A DNA stretch of 23,894 nucleotides. Source: JABHCC01 sp034658635. GTDB taxonomy: Bacteria; Bacteroidota; Bacteroidia; Bacteroidales; UBA12481. The stretch lies in assembly GCA_034658635.1 (NCBI GenBank), contig JAYEFL010000411.1, forward strand, positions 1 to 23,894, given 5' to 3'. This document shows positions 7,942 to 15,342 of the stretch, piece after piece. Under the pieces are notes generated by a model. That model worked only from the letters and a program-made list of their open reading frames with translations, did no database searches and was not told where the DNA came from. Position 1 is the first letter of the stretch; every line of letters starts with the position of its first letter. Both the position numbers and the translations under genes were made by a program.

Positions 7942-7968
7942 GTAGGAAATAGAAAGTAGGAAATAGAA
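7941..7968 (+). repeat. 14-bp tandem duplication after the PorP stop
   Basis: AGTAGGAAATAGAA occurs twice head to tail, beginning at the last base of the PorP stop codon, and runs into the longer inverted repeat arm at 7959-7992. Confidence 0.8.
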
Positions 7969-7992
7969 ATTAGAAAATAGTAAATAAGGCTA
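7959..7992. repeat. Left arm of 34-bp inverted repeat between convergent genes
   Basis: Matches the reverse complement of 8077-8110 at 32 of 34 positions. The arms could form a long AT-rich stem in transcripts from either side, and both the PorP gene (plus) and the protease gene (minus) end here. It could therefore act as a weak bidirectional terminator. No GC-rich terminator is visible. Confidence 0.75.
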
Positions 7993-8008
7993 GGGAATAA
8001 AAGTAAGT

Positions 8009-8024
8009 CCTAATCTTAATACTT
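8009..8024 (+). repeat. 16-bp direct repeat, copy 1
   Basis: CCTAATCTTAATACTT recurs at 8062-8077 as CCTAATCTTAACACTT, a 15/16 match, inside the loop of the 34-bp inverted repeat. Confidence 0.65.
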
Positions 8025-8061
8025 GAGCTGTCTTGTCCTAAAATACGTTTACACAAAAAGC

Positions 8062-8077
8062 CCTAATCTTAACACTT
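8062..8077 (+). repeat. 16-bp direct repeat, copy 2
   Basis: Second copy of the word at 8009-8024. It abuts the right arm of the inverted repeat at 8077. Confidence 0.65.
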
Positions 8078-8110
8078 AGCCTTAATTTCTATTTTCTAAT
8101 TTCTATTTCC
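8077..8110. repeat. Right arm of 34-bp inverted repeat between convergent genes
   Basis: Reverse-complement partner of 7959-7992 (32/34). It ends 9 bp before the stop codon of the second protease gene. Confidence 0.75.
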
Positions 8111-8119
8111 TCTTTTCTC

Positions 8120-10615
8120 TTATAGTTTTACAAGTTTCCCTGTCTGAACTACTCCATCTACCTGTACCTGATAGAAATATGTTCCTGTTTGCTCTAACTT
8201 GCTCAGATCAAATTTCAAACTCCTATTTCCTTTTGCCGATCTTTCTTCAGTGTAGACCTCTCGTCCGTCAAGAGCGTAGATTTTTAGGATTACAGGATTA
8301 TTGGTTAAAACCGGAATATCCAGAACCAGGGTGTTGCGAACTGGATTTGGGTAAACCTTGATCTTTGTATTAATACCAGAATCGTCAATTCCGGTGCCTC
8401 CTTCTACATCCAAAAAGAAAGATTTTTGTGTTGAAATTCCATTTTTATCTGCCACCCTGATTTGCAGCCACTGACTGGATGCTGATGCCGGAGGTGTTCC
8501 CAGAAGAGCTCCGCCAGGTGAAAAGAATAACCAATCCGGCCACTCAAACATGCGGAAATCGTATTTCAATTCGCCTCTCATCAGTCCTTGTGTATTGATA
8601 TCCGGTAGTGTGTAATGAATCTGGTCGCCTGCTGAAACCGCACAGATCCAATCCCATTCAGAGTTTAGAGCTAACACCTTGTATCCAATATTGAAATTAC
8701 CGTTTTTGTACAATTTAATTCCAAATTTGGGATCATAAATACCTGCATATTCATTCAGGGTAGCATCCCAGGCAAAAATCACCCCATCCGAAACATCCTT
8801 ACGGTAAACACCATCGCTTATGTAAACATATTGTAAGTCGGTATATAAAGGATAAATACCTGCATTCTGGAAAACATACAGGCTTTTGTCAACTACGTAA
8901 GGATAATCTCTTGGATGATCTCCCATTATTATTCCTCCATCTTTCAAAAGAATCACCTTATCGTATGTCTCACCGTAAAATGAAAATGAGAATCCCAGAT
9001 CCACGATCATCCGGCTTGTATCACTAATTCCTAAAACTTTTTCTGCACCACCGGGCCAGGTCCAGGTATCATCCGATTTGTATTCCTTATACTGTCCATC
9101 ATTTGAACTCCAGGTATAGGGCGGTATTCCTCCCTCTGCTGTCATACTGGTAAGAAACCCTGCTCCAACTTCAGCCTTAGGAAGTTCATTATTAGTAATT
9201 TGCGGAGCAGAGGCCTGTGGGTTGTAGATTGCAAAAAGCCGGGTTACCGCATCAATTTTTATATCCTCATCGGTCATTGGAGAGGGCTCTTCAACAAGAG
9301 CGCCCGAACCATAATCCATCAGGCTGAAATACTTAACTTGCCCGTCTCCTGCCACAACACCACCCTGATGCTGATAAATTTCAAAAAAGAATTTGGCCGA
9401 TTCATCTGGATCGATATAGGATAATAATGAACTGACATCCAATCCGATTTCCAAAAATTCTGACCCTACATCATCTGTTCCCTGCATGGGTAAAGCATCA
9501 CCTAAATAGTTAAAGAAGGGATATTCAATAACGAACTCAGGGCGACTACTGGCGGTATTCTGAGCAACGCCGGCAACAATTTTCAATTGGTTTCGCTTGG
9601 TATAGGTGATTCCTACTTTATAAGTTAATTGAGGATCATACTCCTTTTTCGGACGAATAACGGTTACACATTTCTGCCAGACACCTCCATGCCAATTGTC
9701 TTCTGCCAATAATCTGAAAGGAACAAACACTCGTCCCTGGTCACCAAAGCCCTGGCCCCATGAATTTACTACAATAAAGGCTCCGTTTTCCCAATCGCGA
9801 ACATCCACTATACCATCATCATTAATATCAATATCATTAGTGTATTGTCCATCATCATTGTAATCCCAGCGTACATAATCATTCCAGCCCACAACAGTCA
9901 TGGCATGACCAACCCAAACAGCAAAATTTGTCATCAGATGCTTACCTTCTCCTTCTTCACCTTCAGGAATCAATTCCATTTTCATTCCGGTTGAACCAAT
10001 CTGTATATTAGCCAGTCCACCGTTGGGCGATCCGTCCAGGTGATCGTTTAACCAATGTTTCAATGTATTAATACCCTCTTCTGTATCAGTATTTATGGTG
10101 TACATCTCATTAATACGGTTTTTCATTCCGTTATAATACTTATCATATCCGGTCATCCATTTTACCTCATTATAGTTCTCTAAACCAAAATCGGCAAAAT
10201 TCGGGATTCCATTAAGTCTGATTGCATCCCAACTGTCGAAATAAGAAACCCCATTAGCATCATCACCATCATTCAATAGATTCCAGATCGCCAGGGGTGG
10301 ATACAAATTTTCCATCTGGGTAGATGGCAGATTTCTTAACGCATTGATCTCATATGTGAACACATATCCAATTGAACTAGCTTGATTACAGCTCCAACCA
10401 TACTGCCCAAAAACTTCAGGGAAGTATTGGCTGGCTGTGTTATCCTTTATTGATGGAAGGCTTTTAAAGGCATAACCTTCAGGCATTTTTAACGCTGGCA
10501 GTGCCTTTAATTGCTTAAGCTCATCAGTCATCAACTCATCTTGTATCACTTGTGCCTGCATTGTTCCGCCAAGTAGCAGGGCAAACAGCAGGTATAAAAA
10601 TCCACGCTTCATCAT
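8120..10615 (-). CDS. Secreted papain-like (C1) cysteine protease with T9SS type A sorting domain, paralogue
   Basis: An 831-residue paralogue of the 771-3245 protease, sharing the identical catalytic block QYGWSCNQASSIGYV and the same domain order. The signal peptide covers about 1-22 (MQAQ). Catalytic residues are Cys76, His237 (WVGHAMTVVGW) and Asn284 (VVNSWGQGF, closer to canonical papain NSWG than its paralogue). A dockerin/EF-hand-like insertion (about 250-276: YNDDGQ, then DINDDGIVDVRDW) again separates His and Asn. An Ig-like GGIPPYTW module (about 472-503) and a beta-sandwich with FSFYGETYDKV (about 538-658) follow. A type A sorting domain (about 748-831: VYPNPV, IYALDGREV, GTYFYQV) marks it for T9SS export. 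It starts 32 bp after the MutS-like gene, so it may be the last gene of that operon. The start is one of two adjacent ATGs. Confidence 0.88.
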   Translation of the reverse strand: MMKRGFLYLLFALLLGGTMQAQVIQDELMTDELKQLKALPALKMPEGYAFKSLPSIKDNTASQYFPEVFGQYGWSCNQASSIGYVFTYEINALRNLPSTQMENLYPPLAIWNLLNDGDDANGVSYFDSWDAIRLNGIPNFADFGLENYNEVKWMTGYDKYYNGMKNRINEMYTINTDTEEGINTLKHWLNDHLDGSPNGGLANIQIGSTGMKMELIPEGEEGEGKHLMTNFAVWVGHAMTVVGWNDYVRWDYNDDGQYTNDIDINDDGIVDVRDWENGAFIVVNSWGQGFGDQGRVFVPFRLLAEDNWHGGVWQKCVTVIRPKKEYDPQLTYKVGITYTKRNQLKIVAGVAQNTASSRPEFVIEYPFFNYLGDALPMQGTDDVGSEFLEIGLDVSSLLSYIDPDESAKFFFEIYQHQGGVVAGDGQVKYFSLMDYGSGALVEEPSPMTDEDIKIDAVTRLFAIYNPQASAPQITNNELPKAEVGAGFLTSMTAEGGIPPYTWSSNDGQYKEYKSDDTWTWPGGAEKVLGISDTSRMIVDLGFSFSFYGETYDKVILLKDGGIIMGDHPRDYPYVVDKSLYVFQNAGIYPLYTDLQYVYISDGVYRKDVSDGVIFAWDATLNEYAGIYDPKFGIKLYKNGNFNIGYKVLALNSEWDWICAVSAGDQIHYTLPDINTQGLMRGELKYDFRMFEWPDWLFFSPGGALLGTPPASASSQWLQIRVADKNGISTQKSFFLDVEGGTGIDDSGINTKIKVYPNPVRNTLVLDIPVLTNNPVILKIYALDGREVYTEERSAKGNRSLKFDLSKLEQTGTYFYQVQVDGVVQTGKLVKL

Positions 10616-10647
10616 AATAATAATCTTTATCGATTTTACTAAATCAT

Positions 10648-12468
10648 TTATACTCTATCGCTATTCGTATCGTCTTTCAAAATCCCCATTTGCTTCATCA
10701 AAAATGTAGCATTAAGATTCTGAGAAATACCATTCCTGAGACGGTAATCAAAACTCAAATGCTCTCCATTAATATCTACCTCGAAACACTTATTCTCAAT
10801 CTGACCCGGGTAAATTTTTATCAACTGTCCCAGCTCTACATCATGAGTGGCTACCAATCCGATAGCTCCAAGTTCAACAAGCTGCTTCACAATTCCAACA
10901 GAACCCATGTGCTTATCTCTGGAGTTTGTACCCCTCAACATTTCATCTACAATCACAAACATTGGCCCTTTTTCTCTGAGCTCGGTCATAATGCGATTCA
11001 ACTTAACTAACTCTGCATAAAAATATGATTCATTATCTCCGAGAGAATCGTTTGTTCGTACACTTGTTCGAATTCTGACGGGTGTAAATGTAAACTTTTT
11101 TGCACAAACAGGAGCACCCATCTGGGCCAGTATCAAATTGATTCCAACCGTTCTGAGAAGGGTTGACTTCCCGGCCATATTCGCACCCGTAATAATTTTT
11201 ATCTGTCCCTGTGCTGTATAATTAAGACTGTTGTCCACCCGTACCTCCGGATCGATAAAGGGATGCCCTCCTTCAAGCATTTCAAGTTTCAGTGTTCCTT
11301 CAGAAAGTTCTGGAAACACCATATCTGTGCGATTATGGGTGAGATTTGCCAGGCTGTTCAAGACTTCAATTCGTGCAATAACATTTAGCCAATCTTCAAA
11401 CGCCTCTCCAAAATCTCTTCTCCAGATTTCCAGATTAACCATGTACCGGATATCCCAGATCACAAAGGCGTTTAATAACAAGGCCATTATCAGATTATTG
11501 CGCGACTCTATACCCCAAAGAATTCCCGACAAACGATTTACAATTTTGCTAGCCATCAACTCTTTATGAATCAATATATCCTGCTCATCGCGAAGAAGGT
11601 CAGAGGCAAATTCCTCTTGTTCAATCAACAATAGAATACCAGAATACTTTTTGAAAAGTTTAACAAAGCGCCCCAGTCTATTTTGTTCATGAAGAATTCT
11701 TCTGGCCTGAAAAGCAACCAGAGAAAGGGGGAAAAGGTAATACATAGCGGTATAAATTGACAGGTAGCTAAGTCCTATCAAGACTGGTATGGCAACAGAC
11801 AATACTGGAACCACGACGAACAGAATAGAATATATTCGTTTTCCTGAAAAGTGATCCTTTCCTTTCAGCCAGTTTTTTAATTCTCTGGTCTCGTCTTTCT
11901 CAAACTCTATCTGCCTGGCGGTGGCCAAAAAATCCTGTCTCCAATCAACATTAATAGACAACTCCTGCACAGCTTGCTGGCGATCTAAAATAAGCTGTTT
12001 GTCTTGTTCGGGATTTAACAACTCTTCAGCCAGTCTGTCTCTTCCTGGCACTGTTCCTGTTCGATCCAATAATCTGTAAAGACTATGCTCGCCAAAAATA
12101 TCAAGATCATAGCTGTATGCATGATGATAATCCTGATACTCAGATCCGGTTTTAAAGGGATCTAACTTTCCATCCAGTGCTAGAAGTTCATCTTCATTGA
12201 TCTGAACCAGATTCTGCAAATGAATAACATTATTTTTCAGTCTGGAGCTAATTTGCACAAGCCAAATGAAACCCATCATAAGGCTTCCCGGAATCAGGGC
12301 TCCCAGAATCCAGTTAGTTTTAATAAAAACGCTAAGCAGAACAATGGCTGATACAAATAGTACAGCCCGTGCAATAGCGATTTTTTTCTCTCTTCTCTGT
12401 ACTGCGGCCAATTTTTCATTAAAACTGGCAATACGCTGTGTGTACTGATCCTTCAAGTCTTCAGACAT
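10648..12468 (-). CDS. Membrane-anchored MutS-like ATPase
   Basis: A 606-residue MutS-family protein. The C-terminal ATPase domain is complete: Walker A TGANMAGKST (427-436), the signature region NDSLGDNESYFYAEL (473-487), Walker B FVIVDE (504-509) and the His switch in ATHDVELG (540-547). The preceding part (about 120-400) resembles the lever/clamp region of MutS. The N-terminal mismatch-reading domain of true MutS, with its Phe-x-Glu motif, is absent. Instead there are predicted membrane helices at about 32-49 and 53-72 and again at about 212-232 and 237-254, preceded by a charged coiled-coil-like N-terminus. Canonical mismatch repair is therefore unlikely. A membrane-associated DNA-structure or transport role is possible but unproven. 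Similar membrane-tethered MutS-like proteins are common in Bacteroidota. The gene follows the TlpA-like gene by 18 bp. Confidence 0.85.
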   Translation of the reverse strand: MSEDLKDQYTQRIASFNEKLAAVQRREKKIAIARAVLFVSAIVLLSVFIKTNWILGALIPGSLMMGFIWLVQISSRLKNNVIHLQNLVQINEDELLALDGKLDPFKTGSEYQDYHHAYSYDLDIFGEHSLYRLLDRTGTVPGRDRLAEELLNPEQDKQLILDRQQAVQELSINVDWRQDFLATARQIEFEKDETRELKNWLKGKDHFSGKRIYSILFVVVPVLSVAIPVLIGLSYLSIYTAMYYLFPLSLVAFQARRILHEQNRLGRFVKLFKKYSGILLLIEQEEFASDLLRDEQDILIHKELMASKIVNRLSGILWGIESRNNLIMALLLNAFVIWDIRYMVNLEIWRRDFGEAFEDWLNVIARIEVLNSLANLTHNRTDMVFPELSEGTLKLEMLEGGHPFIDPEVRVDNSLNYTAQGQIKIITGANMAGKSTLLRTVGINLILAQMGAPVCAKKFTFTPVRIRTSVRTNDSLGDNESYFYAELVKLNRIMTELREKGPMFVIVDEMLRGTNSRDKHMGSVGIVKQLVELGAIGLVATHDVELGQLIKIYPGQIENKCFEVDINGEHLSFDYRLRNGISQNLNATFLMKQMGILKDDTNSDRV

Positions 12469-12486
12469 TCCGTAAAAATAAAAATA

Positions 12487-13149
12487 TCAATGCGTTTGCC
12501 CTAATTGTGCATCAAGGAATTTTTTGACTTTTTGGCTATTCCAATCAAATGCTCCGGTTTTCTTATAAATCACTTTTCCCTCGCGGTTAATTATGAAAGT
12601 GGCAGGAATACTTTTGGAGGATAATGCGGAAGGACTACCGGTTTTAGCCAAATATACCGGGAATGTATAGCCCTTGTTATTAATATACTCGCGTACTACC
12701 TGATCTTCTTCATTACTCACCATAATAAATTTAACCCGATCGCCATAAGTCATAAATAATTTCTCCAGTGAAGGCATTTCAGCTCTGCACGGCGGACACC
12801 AGGTGGCCCAGGAATTAACTAATAGCAATTCTCCCTTCAGAGAAGAAAGGCTAATTTTCTTACCCTGAAGATCCATTAACTGCCAGTTCAAATCTGATGT
12901 GCTGAGTACTGGTCCGTCGACAACTTTCAAAGCCGGAGCAAAAATTGCCGTTCTCACTTTTGTAAATCCACCAAGAATAACACTTCTCGTTGATGGTATG
13001 ATCAGCAGGATAATGAAGCTCCAGAAGAAAATGTCAGAAATTCGTTTCCGCTTTGGGTTTTTGACCTCACCCCTAGCCCCCCGGATCGAGTCCGGGGCAG
13101 GCTCTCTCCATCTGGAGAGGGGGAAAAGTTTCTTGAATATATTTTCCAT
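12487..13149 (-). CDS. TlpA/ResA-like membrane-anchored thioredoxin with repeat-derived N-terminus
   Basis: A 220-residue thioredoxin-fold protein. A single N-terminal membrane anchor (about 38-53) places the redox domain in the periplasm. The active site is NSWATWCPPCRAE with Cys118 and Cys121, and SIPATFIINREG supplies the cis-Pro region. Family members reduce or isomerise disulfides, for example in cytochrome c maturation, which fits the many c-type heme proteins nearby but is not proof. Residues about 10-30 (PLSRWREPAPDSIRGARGEV) are encoded by the palindromic element at 13060-13124, and the start codon also lies inside the candidate DUF559 unit. The start 13149 is the only ATG giving a cytoplasmic tail before the anchor, although the ancestral N-terminus was probably shorter or different. 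It is divergent from the DUF559 gene, 40 bp away. Confidence 0.87.
   Translation of the reverse strand: MENIFKKLFPLSRWREPAPDSIRGARGEVKNPKRKRISDIFFWSFIILLIIPSTRSVILGGFTKVRTAIFAPALKVVDGPVLSTSDLNWQLMDLQGKKISLSSLKGELLLVNSWATWCPPCRAEMPSLEKLFMTYGDRVKFIMVSNEEDQVVREYINNKGYTFPVYLAKTGSPSALSSKSIPATFIINREGKVIYKKTGAFDWNSQKVKKFLDAQLGQTH
13060..13124 (-). repeat. Palindromic element, inverted copy within the TlpA-like gene
   Basis: The outer end is TTTGACCTCACCCC (13060-13073), matched exactly and inverted at 13609-13622. It contains two stem-loops: CCCCGGA-TCGAG-TCCGGGG (13079-13097) and CTCTCCA-TC-TGGAGAG (13104-13119). The first resembles the GTCATCCCGG hairpins elsewhere in the window, so this copy looks composite. 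It is translated as part of the TlpA-like protein. Confidence 0.75.
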
Positions 13150-13164
13150 TTTATGTTTTTTCTT

Positions 13165-13179
13165 GCATCTATATTAGTA
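13165..13179 (+). promoter_or_regulatory. 15-bp motif shared upstream of both nuclease genes
   Basis: GCATCTATATTAGTA, ending 10 nt before the DUF559 start codon, matches GCATCTATATAAGTA upstream of the GIY-YIG gene at 14 of 15 positions. It lies in the 40-bp spacer between divergent TlpA-like and DUF559 genes. Confidence 0.4.
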
Positions 13180-13189
13180 AAATTTAATT

Positions 13190-13606
13190 ATGAAAAGATC
13201 ATTTGTTAATGAAACACCATTTTTTCACGGAGCGAAAGCCTCATCCTTTCGATTTGCACGAAATCTAAGAAGAAATCAAACAAGCTCAGAGGAAATTCTT
13301 TGGCATCAACTTAAATCCAGAAAATTGAGTGGATTCAAATTTCGTCGACAACATCCATTTCAGAAAGTCATTTTTGATTTTTACTGTCATGAAGCTAAGT
13401 TGGCAATTGAAGTAGATGGTGAATATCACAAAGCAGAAGCTAGAACAATTGAAAGAGACAAAGAGCGAGATAAAATCATGGAATCATTAAGCATTCGTAC
13501 ACTGAGATTTACCAACCAACAAGTTCTCAACAGCCTCCCAAAAGTCATAAAAACCATCCAAAACAATCTCCCCTCTCCAGCTGGAGAGGGGTCGGGGGTG
13601 AGGTAA
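13190..13606 (+). CDS. DUF559 (Vsr-like) endonuclease-domain protein
   Basis: A 138-residue protein of the DUF559 family, related to very-short-patch-repair endonucleases with a PD-(D/E)XK-like core. The N-terminal part carries LRRNQTSSEEILWHQLKSR (26-44). The core is KFRRQHPFQKVIFDFYC (50-66, Asp63), then LAIEVDGEYH (71-80) with Glu74, Asp76 and His80 as likely metal-binding or catalytic residues, then a helical end. The last dozen residues (LPSPAGEGSGVR) are a read-through of the 13569-13622 palindrome, and the stop codon TAA comes from that repeat. It is the only plus-strand gene within a long minus-strand block. Family members are usually orphan genes of unknown function, and their frequent association with repeats is my inference from this example. 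Confidence 0.9.
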   Translation: MKRSFVNETPFFHGAKASSFRFARNLRRNQTSSEEILWHQLKSRKLSGFKFRRQHPFQKVIFDFYCHEAKLAIEVDGEYHKAEARTIERDKERDKIMESLSIRTLRFTNQQVLNSLPKVIKTIQNNLPSPAGEGSGVR

Positions 13607-13622
13607 GGGGGGTGAGGTCAAA
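13569..13622 (+). repeat. Palindromic element, copy at the DUF559 3' end
   Basis: Contains a perfect 22-bp palindrome at 13570-13591 (CCCCTCTCCAG and its complement). GGGGTGAGGT follows twice (13595-13604 and 13609-13618), and the element ends GGTCAAA at 13622. It is inverted relative to the copy at 13060-13124. It supplies the last residues and stop of the DUF559 gene and overlaps the last two codons and the stop of the facing M14 gene. Confidence 0.8.
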
Positions 13623-15342
13623 GCATTATTTCGACCACCACGCCTGTTGCCTTTATCGATTTGTATTCTAATTTGATTTTTCCTTTTCCTTTTACTATGA
13701 ATTGATATTCGAGCCTTCCAAATCCCGGGATGTGCATAAATTGCAATTCTGCTTTGTGTTCTTTGTAGCTAACCTTGTTTGTATATGGGTCAGTGAGTCT
13801 TCCTCCGGCGAGTACTTCGATATTCTTTCCGCTAATCAGTAGTTGATCCTGAGGATGGATTTTGTCTCTTACTGCCTGGTATGTTATTGATGAAATTGCT
13901 TTTGAGTTTACCAGTCGCACGCGTACCTGATACAAATCTTTGTCGATTTTCTTCTTTTCAAAAACTTCCAGCCTGATTTCAGGTAATTGACAGGCTGTTT
14001 CAAATACTGCCATGGCATTTCTGTGTACCATGTCCATTATCATAAAGGGCTGAGGTAAGCGGGATGTGTATTTTGTCCAGCCTCCTATCTCTATTTCCCC
14101 ATAGGCAGGATGATTATATGGTTTCCAATCGACAAACATCTGACCACTGGTAAGGTAATCATTGAAGTTCATTCTTTCCTTATCACGATCAGCTCTGGCA
14201 CCCGGCTTGGTGGTATCTGAGCGATAAGACTCGGTATTTGACTGGAATAATTCACCAATAAAAGTGAAAGCTCCAACTACATTATCAGTAAAATCACCGA
14301 AATCACCCCATGTGGCGTACAGGTCTTTCCATGAGACCAGGTAGCGATATCCCGGAACCATTTTCTCTGCATGTTTACCCAGATAGTCGAGAACCTGAAT
14401 ATCTCTGCGGTCAAATTCTTTTGCTCCTTTATGGTTTGGTCCTCTGAGGAACATTCCACCTGCATTATGAAAAGCCCAAACCATCAGAATATTCGGCCGA
14501 TCCACCAGGTATTGCCCGATTGCTCTCATCCCGGTTCCTTCAAAGGGGTATGAACCACCACCCCTTTGAACATAATTAGGTTGCCAGTTGAATCCCCAGT
14601 TTCGATTACCATCTACATAACCATCGCCATCTTCGTTCATACGACCATCACCATCATTATCAATGCCTTCTGATCCCAGGATAGTGTAATCACCAATTTC
14701 TCCCTCCTTAACGCGAATCATGATTCTTGGATCTACAGGATCGAGACGATACTCCCCAAAGGGAACTTTTTTTCGCATCCGGGTAATATTTCCATCCTTA
14801 TCCAGATCGTCTGAAGGGTCTTCATCAAACAGACCATCCCGATCGTCATCCTTAGGTATTCTTAATCCCCTGCTTGAGCTGGCTGTACTACCGTCCTCCA
14901 TAAAATGAACCCGGCCATCTACATTAACACTCGGAATACAATAAATAACCACCCTGTCGAGCATTTCTGTAACCTTAGAGTTTGTACCATAATTCTTCAG
15001 CACATAATCAAGGAAATATAAAGCCACTTCTGATGCCTGAATTTCATTCCCATGGATATTACCGTCCACATAAATTGCAGGCTTGTCAGCTTCAGGTCCT
15101 GTTTTCGGATTGTGGATGGTAAGAGACCAAATCTCACGGCCTTCGTCACTCTTTCCAACCAGATCGAGATGAGTAAGCCCGGGGTAGGTTTTATTCAGTT
15201 GTTTTAATGCCTGGTTTAGTTCCTGATAGGTATAATACCGATCAAACCTGAGAGGCACTTCTATGTCTTGTGAGAAAAGACTGCCTGTACTCAAAATACC
15301 CAGCATCAGGCAAGCTAAAAGAAGGTTCAAATGTTTTTTCAT
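13618..15342 (-). CDS. Secreted M14-family zinc carboxypeptidase
   Basis: A 574-residue exported metallopeptidase with a signal peptide of about 1-25. The M14 zinc site is complete: His97 and Glu100 in GNIHGNE, His292 in AFHNAGG, and a candidate catalytic Glu364 in FIGELFQ. Two acidic EF-hand-like calcium loops are inserted between the first and second zinc motifs (about 166-185, DDDRDGLFDEDPSDDLDKDG; about 226-245, EGIDNDGDGRMNEDGDGYVD). The C-terminal 100 or so residues form a beta-rich domain. It likely trims peptides in the periplasm or outside the cell. Its start codon overlaps the stop of the upstream paralogue by one base (TAATG), implying translational coupling. The stop codon lies within the palindromic element ending at 13622. 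An LLAC string at 8-11 is too early to be a lipobox. Confidence 0.9.
   Translation of the reverse strand: MKKHLNLLLACLMLGILSTGSLFSQDIEVPLRFDRYYTYQELNQALKQLNKTYPGLTHLDLVGKSDEGREIWSLTIHNPKTGPEADKPAIYVDGNIHGNEIQASEVALYFLDYVLKNYGTNSKVTEMLDRVVIYCIPSVNVDGRVHFMEDGSTASSSRGLRIPKDDDRDGLFDEDPSDDLDKDGNITRMRKKVPFGEYRLDPVDPRIMIRVKEGEIGDYTILGSEGIDNDGDGRMNEDGDGYVDGNRNWGFNWQPNYVQRGGGSYPFEGTGMRAIGQYLVDRPNILMVWAFHNAGGMFLRGPNHKGAKEFDRRDIQVLDYLGKHAEKMVPGYRYLVSWKDLYATWGDFGDFTDNVVGAFTFIGELFQSNTESYRSDTTKPGARADRDKERMNFNDYLTSGQMFVDWKPYNHPAYGEIEIGGWTKYTSRLPQPFMIMDMVHRNAMAVFETACQLPEIRLEVFEKKKIDKDLYQVRVRLVNSKAISSITYQAVRDKIHPQDQLLISGKNIEVLAGGRLTDPYTNKVSYKEHKAELQFMHIPGFGRLEYQFIVKGKGKIKLEYKSIKATGVVVEIML

Larger units (their letters stand above)
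13060..13622. mobile_element. Candidate DUF559-carrying palindromic element
   Basis: A 563-bp interval bounded by perfect 14-bp inverted ends (TTTGACCTCACCCC at 13060 and GGGGTGAGGTCAAA at 13609). It contains inward-placed CTCTCCA/TGGAGAG palindromes near each end and a single plus-strand nuclease gene. It interrupts an otherwise continuous run of minus-strand genes (22422 down to 8120). Its left end lies in the TlpA-like coding sequence and its right end overlaps the stop codon of the M14 gene. No target-site duplication is obvious. Mobility is inferred from structure only. Alternatively the repeats arrived independently of the nuclease. Confidence 0.4.

Noticed and set aside
12899..13177. 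Plus-strand open frame antisense to the TlpA-like gene
   Set aside because: It is a shadow of the TlpA gene and its repeat, with no domain or start signal of its own.
14277..14465. Minus-strand frame inside the M14 gene starting with a Cys/Glu-rich segment
   Set aside because: It is an out-of-frame shadow of a gene with intact family motifs.
15309..15342. Lipobox-like LLAC at residues 8-11 of the active M14 protein
   Set aside because: It comes too early for a lipoprotein signal. A standard signal peptide ending near residue 25 fits better.
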